A DNA stretch of 15,654 bases from Rhodoferax sp. Its GTDB lineage: Bacteria > Pseudomonadota > Gammaproteobacteria > Burkholderiales > Burkholderiaceae_C. The stretch is taken from assembly GCA_028711355.1 (NCBI GenBank), contig JAQTSL010000046.1, positions 1-15,654 of the forward strand. Reading direction: 5' to 3'. The position numbers and the translations under genes are program-made. Every line of letters starts with the position of its first letter. Position 1 is the stretch's first letter. Below the pieces are notes generated by a model. That model was not told the origin of the DNA. It saw only the letters and a list, made by a program, of their open reading frames with translations, and did no database searches. Below are positions 1 through 5,924 of this stretch, piece after piece.

Positions 1-20
1 AGATGCTCAGGGGCCGTCAT
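1..20 (-). CDS. 5' end of a gene following purF (partial, possibly metZ)
   Basis: An ATG on the minus strand overlaps the purF stop as ATGA. The frame then reads M-T-A-P-E-H before the window edge, so only six full codons are visible and no domain can be recognised. In Pseudomonas and many Burkholderiales, purF is followed by metZ (O-succinylhomoserine sulfhydrylase). The tight overlap fits translational coupling in that operon. The identity is inferred only from gene order; that a coding sequence starts here is likely but not proven. Confidence 0.45.
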
Positions 21-1522
21 GCAACGTCCTCATGGTTGGGTAGCGCCAGTCGCGACGTTTCCTCTCGCGACTCATCCCGCGTCACCCGGTTGGCGTTGAG
101 TCGAATGATGTCTTCCAGCGTCACATCACCGGTCACATAAACGCCGTCAAAGCACGACGCGTCAAACCCCTTGATGGCTGGGTTGAGCGAACCAATGGCC
201 TTCTTCATGGCATCGACATCCTGATAAATCAGCGCGTCGCAGCCAATGATCTGGCGCACCTCTTCGATCGTGCGGTTATGCGCCACCAGCTCCTGCGGCG
301 TCGGCATATCAATGCCATAGACATTGGGAAAGCGCACCGGCGGCGCCGCGCTGGCCATATATACCTTGTTCGCGCCCGCGTCTCGTGCCATCTGCACAAT
401 CTCACGACTGGTGGTGCCGCGCACAATCGAGTCGTCCACCAACAGCACATTGCGCCCCTTGAACTCGCTGGCGATGGCATTGAGCTTCTGGCGTACCGAC
501 TGCTTGCGCACCGACTGCCCCGGCATGATGAAGGTGCGCCCGACGTAGCGGTTCTTCACGAACCCTTCGCGGTACGGCAGCCCCAGCAACTGTGCCAGTT
601 GCGCCGCGCTGGGCCGGCTTGATTCGGGAATCGGAATGACCACGTCGATTTCGTTCGGCGGCACGGTGGAAATCACCCGTTTGGCCAGTGTCTCACCCAG
701 ATTCAGACGCGCCTGATAGACCGAAATGCCGTCCAGCACCGAATCAGGCCGCGCCAGATAGACATACTCAAAAATGCACGGGTTCAACGCCGGCGCGTCG
801 GCACACTGCTCGGCGTGAAGATGACCCTCCAGGTCGATAAACACCGCCTCACCGGGCGCCACATCGCGCTCAAAAAGATGCGTTGTCCCGACCAGTGCCA
901 CCGACTCACTGGCTAGCATCCAGGTGTCACCGCTGCGGCCCAGGCACAGCGGGCGGATGCCATGTGGGTCGCGAAACGCCAGCACGCCGTGCCCAGCAAT
1001 CAATGCAATCACCGCGTAAGAACCACGCACCCGACGATGCACCTTGCGCACCGCCGCAAACACGTCTTGCGGGCTCAGTGGCAAGCCTCGGGTGGTTGCT
1101 TCAATCTCATGTGCCAGCACATTGAGCAGCACCTCCGAGTCACTTTCGGTATTGATATGCCGGTGGTTGGCGCTGAACAGCTCGACCTTGAGCGCCTGCG
1201 CGTTGGTCAGATTGCCGTTGTGCACCAGCACGATGCCAAACGGCGCATTAACGTAAAAGGGCTGCGCTTCTTCATCGCTGAAAGCGTTGCCCGCCGTCGG
1301 GTAGCGCACCTGCCCCAGACCGCAGTTGCCGGGCAGCGAGCGCATATTGCGGGTGCGGAACACGTCACGCACCATACCCTTGGCCTTGTGCATGAAGAAC
1401 TTGCGCTCTTGCTGGGTAACAATGCCTGCCGCGTCCTGCCCGCGGTGTTGCAGCAGTAACAGCGCGTCATAAAGCAACTGGTTGACCGGTGAGCGGCTGA
1501 CCACTCCCACTATTCCACACAT
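17..1522 (-). CDS. purF: Amidophosphoribosyltransferase PurF
   Basis: PurF catalyses the first committed step of purine synthesis: glutamine-derived ammonia plus PRPP give 5-phosphoribosylamine, in the cytoplasm. The 501-residue protein starts MCGIVGVV, so Cys2 becomes the N-terminal nucleophile of the class II glutamine amidotransferase domain (about 1-235). There is no propeptide, as in the E. coli enzyme. QHRGQDAAGI near residues 26-35 is the usual amidotransferase motif. The phosphoribosyltransferase half follows, with the PRPP-binding loop VDDSIVRGTT near 362-371. The length matches the family (about 500). A good ribosome site (taggacg) lies a few bases before the ATG. It is the fourth gene of the folC-SPOR-cvpA-purF run, 27 bp after cvpA. 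Nothing looks broken, and the assignment is very secure. Confidence 0.98.
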   Translation of the reverse strand: MCGIVGVVSRSPVNQLLYDALLLLQHRGQDAAGIVTQQERKFFMHKAKGMVRDVFRTRNMRSLPGNCGLGQVRYPTAGNAFSDEEAQPFYVNAPFGIVLVHNGNLTNAQALKVELFSANHRHINTESDSEVLLNVLAHEIEATTRGLPLSPQDVFAAVRKVHRRVRGSYAVIALIAGHGVLAFRDPHGIRPLCLGRSGDTWMLASESVALVGTTHLFERDVAPGEAVFIDLEGHLHAEQCADAPALNPCIFEYVYLARPDSVLDGISVYQARLNLGETLAKRVISTVPPNEIDVVIPIPESSRPSAAQLAQLLGLPYREGFVKNRYVGRTFIMPGQSVRKQSVRQKLNAIASEFKGRNVLLVDDSIVRGTTSREIVQMARDAGANKVYMASAAPPVRFPNVYGIDMPTPQELVAHNRTIEEVRQIIGCDALIYQDVDAMKKAIGSLNPAIKGFDASCFDGVYVTGDVTLEDIIRLNANRVTRDESREETSRLALPNHEDVA

Positions 1523-1549
1523 AGACGTCCTAAAGATTCAAAAAAATTT

Positions 1550-2038
1550 TCAAGTACGCAGGTAGCGCGCCAAACCTTGCGGCAGCACCGGCTTTAACCC
1601 GGCAATGACCGTGCTGCACAGACTGGCACCGTTCGATTCTTTCCAGCTCTGATTTTCGCGCAACGGGGTCATTGTCACTACCAGTGTTACCACCAGCAAC
1701 AACAGCACACCACGCGTCAGACCAAAAACAAGGCCCAGCACCCGGTCGATCGGTCGCAGCCCGACCGCCTCGGTCAACTTTCGGATCAGCACTACCAACA
1801 GCCCACCCATCACCGCCGCAACCACGAACACCAGCACAAAACCGAGCGCGTAGCGCATCACCTCGCTGGCGCCGCTGATCGGTAAAAAACGCGACACGTC
1901 CAACGCCAACCATTGTGCGGCGACAAACGCCACAGCCCAATTAACCAGCGACAAAACCTCAACCACCAACCCGCGCCAGCCGCCTAGCGCCATCGACAGC
2001 AGCAACACAGTGGCAAAAATCCAGTCCAGTGTGGGCAT
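1550..2038 (-). CDS. cvpA: CvpA family inner-membrane protein
   Basis: This 162-residue hydrophobic protein begins MPTLDWIF and has four predicted membrane segments, roughly residues 5-25, 28-48, 64-87 and 102-124. The P-x-D-W N-terminus and the G-W-R-G-L-V-x-E segment near 20-28 are typical of CvpA. E. coli CvpA is needed for colicin V production, and family members contribute to envelope homeostasis. The biochemical activity is not established. ATG at 2038 was chosen because it matches family N-termini; an in-frame TTG nine bases upstream is less likely. The gene sits 18 bp after the SPOR gene and 27 bp before purF, the conserved gamma/beta-proteobacterial order. Confidence 0.93.
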   Translation of the reverse strand: MPTLDWIFATVLLLSMALGGWRGLVVEVLSLVNWAVAFVAAQWLALDVSRFLPISGASEVMRYALGFVLVFVVAAVMGGLLVVLIRKLTEAVGLRPIDRVLGLVFGLTRGVLLLLVVTLVVTMTPLRENQSWKESNGASLCSTVIAGLKPVLPQGLARYLRT

Positions 2039-2056
2039 GGTCAGCAAGCGGTGCGA

Positions 2057-2833
2057 TCACAGGGTCAGCAAGGCCGCTGGCAAATCGAGCTTCTTGATTT
2101 TTGAGGCCGCGCGCTCGGCGTCGGCTTTGGTCGCAAAAGGACCGACCCGAACCCGAACGCGACGTCCGTCCTTGGTTTCGGCCACCTGCGCGTAGGTCTT
2201 CAGGCCCGTTTTTTCAAGCTTTAGGCGAACTTCACGCGCTCTGGCGTTGTCAGCAAACGCACCCACCTGCACCACAAAACGCGGTCCATCTGTTGCCGCT
2301 ACAGGACCAGACTTGGCCGGTGTTGTCGGTGCAACAGCTTGGAGGGGCACGGCACTTTGTCCCTCCAGAATCAACTGCGCCCGGCTGGCGCTATCTGGTT
2401 TGGCAGTGGCCGGTGCGGCACTGGCCGTCGCAATCGGCGCGGGGGCAGATAGCGTGGTCGGTGGCGTGGTTTTGCCGGCCGTCGCAGCAGGTCCAATGGA
2501 ACCGGTTGAAGCTTTGGCAACCACCGGTTCAGACGGCAGTGGCGTCACCGCACTGGTCACGTGTGCTACTCTTGACGCCGCCGGCGCTGAAAGAAGCAAC
2601 GGCAACACCTTGTCGCGATCTGGAATCTCGATCGGCGTGTTGACCGGGATCGGCCGAGGATGCCGGTCCAACAGCAACGGCAGCCCAATCACTCCAACCA
2701 GCACCAGCACGGCAGCGCCCACCAGCCGGTATTTGGCACGGCGTCGAAGTTCTTGCACACTTTGCACAGGCAAACCAACAGCGCCACCGCCATCGGTCGT
2801 GTCGCCCTTCTTGCGAAACTTGAAAAAAGCCAT
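2057..2833 (-). CDS. SPOR-domain cell-division protein, DedD-like
   Basis: This 258-residue bitopic membrane protein has a basic cytoplasmic N-terminus (MAFFKFRKKGD), one membrane segment near residues 37-56 (LVGAAVLVLVGVIGLPLLL), and a long Ala/Pro/Thr-rich periplasmic linker (about 75-180). A C-terminal SPOR domain spans about 184-258, starting PRFVVQVGAFAD and including RVRVGPFATKADAE. SPOR domains bind denuded septal peptidoglycan, and DedD is a non-essential division protein in E. coli. Position between folC and cvpA is the DedD position in other proteobacteria. ATG at 2833 is preferred to an in-frame TTG at 2842. The low-complexity linker makes orthology uncertain beyond architecture and synteny. 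Confidence 0.88.
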   Translation of the reverse strand: MAFFKFRKKGDTTDGGGAVGLPVQSVQELRRRAKYRLVGAAVLVLVGVIGLPLLLDRHPRPIPVNTPIEIPDRDKVLPLLLSAPAASRVAHVTSAVTPLPSEPVVAKASTGSIGPAATAGKTTPPTTLSAPAPIATASAAPATAKPDSASRAQLILEGQSAVPLQAVAPTTPAKSGPVAATDGPRFVVQVGAFADNARAREVRLKLEKTGLKTYAQVAETKDGRRVRVRVGPFATKADAERAASKIKKLDLPAALLTL

Positions 2834-2871
2834 GCGGATCAACGTGGGTGGAAATGCAACAGACGCGAAAC

Positions 2872-4188
2872 TCAGGTTTGGGAAAGATGTTTGGCAGCCA
2901 GACGGGGTACGCCGCCCTGCAATACACCGCCGACGGTGTAAAACGAACCAAACACCACGATTCTATCAGCGGGGTCTGCTGCGGCCAGGGCTGTCTGCAA
3001 CGCCGTTTCGGGGTCCACGTACAGCGTCGAGGTGACGTCAGCGCGCTGGTTTTGATCCAGCCAGAGTTGCTGCAAATGACTGGCCTTGGCGGCGCGCGGT
3101 GTCGGCAAATCGGTAAAGTACCATTTGTCAACCAGCGGCTGGATGCGCCGAATCATGGTCGGCAAATCCTTGTCTGCCATGGCACCAAAGACGGCATGGG
3201 TGGTCGGGAAGAACCCCATTGCGTCCAGGTTGGCAGTGAGCGCAGCCAGCGCGTGCGGGTTATGCGCCACGTCCAGCACCAGCGTCGGCTGGCCCGGCAC
3301 AATCTGAAATCGACCTGGCAGATCAACGCTTGCAAACCCCACCCGCACCGCCTGCGCGGTGATCGGCAGGCGCTCTCGCAGCGCGGTCAGCGCCGCCAGC
3401 ACACCGCCGGCATTGACCAACTGGTTGGCACCGCGCAACGACGGGTACGCCAGCCCACTGTAACGCCGGCCGCGCCCGGCCCAGCCCCACTGCTGCTTGT
3501 CGCCAGACACATTAAAGTCCACCCCAACACGCCACAAGTCGGCCTCAACCTCCAACGCTCGGTCCAGCACGCTTTGCGGCGGCAATGGGTCACTGACCAC
3601 CACCGGGCGGCCGGTGCGCATGATGCCGGCCTTCTCAAAACCAATGGCTTCGCGGTCGGCGCCCAGCAAAGCCATGTGATCCAGGTCCACACTGGTGATG
3701 ATGGCGCAATCGGGCTCAATGATGTTGACCGCGTCAAGTCGGCCGCCCAGCCCCACTTCCAGCACCACCACGTCGAGCGGCTGGTGGCGCATCACCTCAA
3801 AGATGGCGAGCGTGGTGAACTCAAAGTAGGTCAGCGAAATTGCATCATCATTTTGGCATCTAGCCCTTTCCACACTTGCGCAAGCAGCTATTAATTCTGG
3901 AGCTTTCACCGGCTCGCCGCTCAGCCGCAGACGTTCTTCAAAATGCACCAGATGCGGTGAGGTATAGACGCCAGTGCGGTAGCCGGCCTGCAACAAAATG
4001 GCTTCCAGCATGGCGCAGGTGGAACCCTTGCCGTTGGTGCCCGACACCATAATGACCGGGCAACTAAAACCGATCTGCATCCGCCGCGCGACCGTTTGCA
4101 CGCGCTCCAGCGTCAGGTCGATGGAAACGGGGTGAAGTTGCTCGCAGTACGCGAGCCAGTCTGGCAGGGTTTGGAAAGCTTGTGTCAT
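2872..4188 (-). CDS. folC: Bifunctional dihydrofolate/folylpolyglutamate synthase FolC
   Basis: FolC adds glutamate to dihydropteroate to make dihydrofolate, then extends the polyglutamate tail, using ATP. From ATG at 4188 the protein is 438 residues, near the family norm. The P-loop GTNGKGST is at residues 50-57; LTYFEF (about 119-124), the conserved EVGLGGRLDAVN segment and the C-terminal domain motif DVAHNPHAL are present. The frame stays open 96 bp further upstream, but that sequence is not family-like, and the E. coli N-terminus corresponds to 4188. Residues about 98-113 are encoded by a copy of a dispersed intergenic repeat (3851-3896) without breaking the frame. It is the first visible gene of the operon that runs to purF. 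accD, usual just upstream in relatives, is absent here. Confidence 0.96.
   Translation of the reverse strand: MTQAFQTLPDWLAYCEQLHPVSIDLTLERVQTVARRMQIGFSCPVIMVSGTNGKGSTCAMLEAILLQAGYRTGVYTSPHLVHFEERLRLSGEPVKAPELIAACASVERARCQNDDAISLTYFEFTTLAIFEVMRHQPLDVVVLEVGLGGRLDAVNIIEPDCAIITSVDLDHMALLGADREAIGFEKAGIMRTGRPVVVSDPLPPQSVLDRALEVEADLWRVGVDFNVSGDKQQWGWAGRGRRYSGLAYPSLRGANQLVNAGGVLAALTALRERLPITAQAVRVGFASVDLPGRFQIVPGQPTLVLDVAHNPHALAALTANLDAMGFFPTTHAVFGAMADKDLPTMIRRIQPLVDKWYFTDLPTPRAAKASHLQQLWLDQNQRADVTSTLYVDPETALQTALAAADPADRIVVFGSFYTVGGVLQGGVPRLAAKHLSQT
3851..3896 (-). repeat. Dispersed repeat copy A, inside folC
   Basis: Read on the minus strand this is ...AATAGCTGCTTGCGC...AAAGGGCTAGATGCC.... It shares the ATAGCTRCT head and GGGCTAGA tail with the copies at 5304-5351 and 5880-5924. 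It lies wholly inside the folC reading frame and encodes residues about 98-113 (L-I-A-A-C-A-S-V-E-R-A-R-C-Q-N). The other two copies are intergenic. Confidence 0.7.
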
Positions 4189-4288
4189 GGCGGCCCGCAT
4201 TGTCGCGCAGGCTTGCGCTGGCATCGCATGATGTCGGTCAGGATGCTGAAAAAACACCCCAAACCAGATCGTGCGCCACTGCACTACA

Positions 4289-4301
4289 GGGTCGAAGACC
4301 C
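4289..4301. repeat. Short GGGTC-GAA-GACCC hairpin
   Basis: A perfect 5-bp inverted repeat with a 3-base loop lies in the gap between folC and ridA, just left of the larger hairpin. There is no T tract, so a terminator is not supported. It may be chance in high-G+C DNA. Confidence 0.35.
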
Positions 4302-4328
4302 GCCCAATGGACGTTCTCGGTTGAACCC

Positions 4329-4406
4329 GCCTGGCAGGGGCCGGTGGGCAGCTTCCTCATGCTGGAGTACCAGAAATCGTCAGCCGCCCACCGGCCCCTG
4401 CCCGGC
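4329..4406. repeat. Long perfect inverted repeat (17-bp arms) upstream of folC
   Basis: The left arm GGCAGGGGCCGGTGGGC (4333-4349) is the exact reverse complement of the right arm at 4386-4402. After one mismatch on each side the pairing continues: three more pairs outward (4329-4331 with 4404-4406) and three inward (4351-4353 with 4382-4384). The loop contains a further small hairpin, CTGG-AGTA-CCAG (4362-4373). No T tract follows on either strand, so it does not look like an intrinsic terminator. A small palindromic mobile-element remnant or an RNA structure in the folC leader are alternatives. Confidence 0.8.
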
Positions 4407-4413
4407 TAGCTGC

Positions 4414-4545
4414 GTTAACGTGAAAGAACAGGTTGTCATACCGGGCCACGACCCGGTATCCAGTGAATTTGGCGCCGCACTGGAACAGCGGATCAGAGTC
4501 CGCAATGACATCCTTCTTTCATGCTTCGGGGTGGCTTTGCTGCCA
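4414..4545. repeat. REPIN-like palindromic element, copy 1
   Basis: The core (4434-4510) consists of two REP-like units head to head. The first is TGTCAT, the hairpin ACCGGG-N6-CCCGGT, then CCAGTG. The second is its inverted counterpart: CACTGG, then a GCGGA/TCCGC hairpin, then ATGACA. The centre holds GGCGCC. The outer flanks (4414-4438 and 4517-4545) match copy 2 at 11362-11604 in opposite orientation: 24 of 25 bases on one side and 26 of 28 on the other. TTTCATG/CATGAAA forms another inverted repeat at 4517-4550. No transposase gene is present nearby. Confidence 0.8.
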
Positions 4546-4663
4546 TGAAAGTTAGCGTGAAACACCAACAGCTTGTCCCAATGGCGGCCGCTTTTGCGCA
4601 AGCGGTAGCTAAATTGGAGTCACAATTCAAACTTATCGTTTACTTCACTTCTTTGAAAATCCA

Positions 4664-5047
4664 ATGACCAGAAAACTCATCAGTTCGGGCTCCACCTATG
4701 AAGAGCAGATCGGCTATTCCCGCGCAGTAGTGGCCGGCGATTGGGTGTTTGTTTCAGGTACAACTGGCTTCGACTACAGCTCCATGTCCATCTCGGACAG
4801 CCTGGTTCAGCAAACGGAGCAATGTTTGAAGAACATTGAGTCCGCATTGGGGGAAGCCAACTCAAGTTTGCAAGACGTCGTTCGCGTAACCTATGTCCTG
4901 CCAAATAGCACTGAGTTTGAGCAATGTTGGCCGGTGCTGCGCAAATACTTCGGCGAAGTGCGCCCGGCTGCAATGATGATCTCGGCTGGGCTCGTGGACC
5001 CGCGCATGAAAATCGAAATCGAAGTCACAGCACTGAAGCGTTCGTAG
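4664..5047 (+). CDS. RidA/YjgF/YER057c family protein (Rid4-7-like, non-canonical)
   Basis: This 127-residue single-domain protein has the Rid fold signature: VFVSGTTGFDY (residues about 27-37), QTEQCLKNIESALGEA, VVRVTYVL and the C-terminal MKIEIEVTALKR. Canonical RidA hydrolyses reactive enamines/imines formed by PLP enzymes, using an arginine in the P-A-R-S motif. Here the aligned segment reads RPAAMMIS (about 101-108), so that arginine is missing, as in the Rid4-7 subfamilies, and imine deaminase activity is doubtful. No clear ribosome site precedes the ATG. Codon use (AGA, GTA, ACA, TCA, TTG) is less G+C-rich than the neighbours. The gene lies alone, between a REPIN-like element and a repeat-bearing gap, which suggests later insertion. 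The actual substrate is unknown. Confidence 0.88.
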   Translation: MTRKLISSGSTYEEQIGYSRAVVAGDWVFVSGTTGFDYSSMSISDSLVQQTEQCLKNIESALGEANSSLQDVVRVTYVLPNSTEFEQCWPVLRKYFGEVRPAAMMISAGLVDPRMKIEIEVTALKRS

Positions 5048-5463
5048 GCATTACGTCGTGCTCTTCAACGAGACGCCCAACCCGGTTCGCTTCGCTCTCT
5101 GGACGCTGCGCGATAAGGCCGCGCTGATGATATTGATTCAGGCAAAGTCAATTTGTTGAGTGGTGTACTCTGACCCTAAATCTGCGGATCAAGTGGGCAG
5201 GGTTCAACGGGGCCCACTACCCCGCCCGCGGCCACCCATAACGACCGGAATACGCACAAAAAGTCAGTAGAAGTCCGGCCGACGAGGGTGAAATTTGAAT
5301 CTATTTTGATAGCTGCTAGCGCTTTACAAACGGGGGCTAGAGCTGGTTTTTCTGCAACATCCGTCATAACCAGTTCCGCTGGGGCAGGGTGATTGGGTCA
5401 GTCGCCCGGCCGTGCCTCGAAGATTTGCATGGGCACACCGCTCTTTGAATCGCACCGGCCTGC
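5048..5463. other. Gap with no convincing gene, repeat-bearing
   Basis: This gap holds dispersed repeat copy B (5304-5351), a small GTGGGC/GCCCAC inverted repeat (5193-5217), and a single TCTGACCCTAAAT (5169-5181) resembling one arm of the hairpin at 11449-11465. Positions 5049-5159 can be read as 36 codons with a protein-like composition (V-L-F-N-E-T-P-N-P-V-R-F-A-L-W...) but no start or recognised family, possibly a gene remnant. A 63-codon open frame on the minus strand (5176-5367) runs through the repeat and is not believed. Confidence 0.6.
5304..5351 (+). repeat. Dispersed repeat copy B, intergenic
   Basis: It reads TTTTGATAGCTGCTAGCGC...GGGGGCTAGAGCTGGTTTTT and shares the ATAGCTGCT head, the GGGCTAGAG tail and the T-rich end with copy C. 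It lies between ridA and ppnP. Confidence 0.72.
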
Positions 5464-5492
5464 TTGGATCAACTTGCTGCGACCTCTAAAAT
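5464..5492 (+). promoter_or_regulatory. Probable sigma-70 promoter of ppnP
   Basis: TTGGAT (5464-5469), a 17-bp spacer and TAAAAT (5487-5492) closely match the -35/-10 consensus. Transcription would begin near 5499, leaving a leader of about 28 bases before the ATG at 5527. This also argues against a longer protein beginning at 5464. Confidence 0.6.
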
Positions 5493-5526
5493 CAGGCTTC
5501 TTCAAACGTCATCATCGATTGCCACC

Positions 5527-5844
5527 ATGACCACCACCCAACTCAGCGGCGTCACCGTCGCCACCCAAGCCAGCGTTTTCTTTGACGGCAAGTGCGTCAG
5601 CCACCAACTCACGCTGGCCGACGGCAGCAAAAAGTCGGTCGGCGTGGTACTGCCCGCCAGCCTGACCTTTAATACCGGCGCCCCTGAAACCATGGAATGC
5701 GTGGCTGGTAGTTGCGACTACAAACTGGCCGGCAGCGCGCTCTGGCAGACTTCCAACCCTGGCGAAAAATTCAGCATTGCGGCCAACTCGAGCTTCGACA
5801 TTCGCGTCACCGAACCCTACCACTACATCTGCCATTTCGGTTGA
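5527..5844 (+). CDS. ppnP: Pyrimidine/purine nucleoside phosphorylase PpnP
   Basis: PpnP (YaiE, formerly DUF1255) is a small cupin-fold enzyme that phosphorolyses diverse nucleosides to free bases plus ribose-1-phosphate. From ATG 5527 the protein has 105 residues, close to E. coli (94). It shows the family pattern: A-S-V-F-F-D-G-K-C-V-S-H (about 12-23), SVGVVLPASLTFNT (about 37-50), PETMECVAGS, PGEKFSIAANSSFDIRV, and the terminal Y-H-Y-I-C-H-F. The frame is open back to 5464, but that stretch overlaps a good promoter and is not conserved, so the shorter start is chosen. No strong ribosome site is visible. It lies 80 bp before argG on the same strand; a functional link to arginine synthesis is not implied. 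Confidence 0.93.
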   Translation: MTTTQLSGVTVATQASVFFDGKCVSHQLTLADGSKKSVGVVLPASLTFNTGAPETMECVAGSCDYKLAGSALWQTSNPGEKFSIAANSSFDIRVTEPYHYICHFG

Positions 5845-5848
5845 TTCT

Positions 5849-5876
5849 TTGATGACGAGACGTTTGTGAATATTAT
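5849..5876 (+). promoter_or_regulatory. Candidate argG promoter
   Basis: TTGATG (5849-5854), a 16-bp spacer and TATTAT (5871-5876) resemble a sigma-70 promoter. Transcription would start near 5883, so the argG leader would consist almost entirely of the repeat at 5880-5924. No ArgR operator could be recognised confidently. Confidence 0.4.
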
Positions 5877-5879
5877 TTC

Positions 5880-5924
5880 TTATAGCTACTCACGCTTATT
5901 TCATAAGGGCTAGAGGCCATTTTT
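5880..5924 (+). repeat. Dispersed repeat copy C, forming the argG leader
   Basis: It reads TTATAGCTACTCACGCTTA...AAGGGCTAGAGGCCATTTTT and ends directly at the argG ATG. The AGAGG inside the repeat (5912-5916) is 8 bases before the ATG and is the only ribosome-binding-site candidate, so the repeat seems to supply translation initiation for argG. Confidence 0.72.

Noticed and set aside
2247..3035. 262-codon plus-strand open frame across the SPOR gene and the end of folC
   Set aside because: Two well-supported minus-strand genes cover it; low-complexity Ala/Gly/Thr content reflects the antisense of the SPOR linker.
2848..3894. 348-codon plus-strand open frame antisense to folC
   Set aside because: folC is unambiguous by motifs; the antisense frame is long only because of codon bias.
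4560..4620. Possible degenerate fourth copy of the dispersed repeat (minus strand TAGCTACCGCTTGCGC...GCGGCCGCC)
   Set aside because: The head is partly similar but the GGGCTAGAG block is missing; too weak to call.
5176..5367. 63-codon open frame on the minus strand
   Set aside because: It runs through dispersed repeat copy B, has no ribosome site and no family resemblance; its residues simply translate the repeat.
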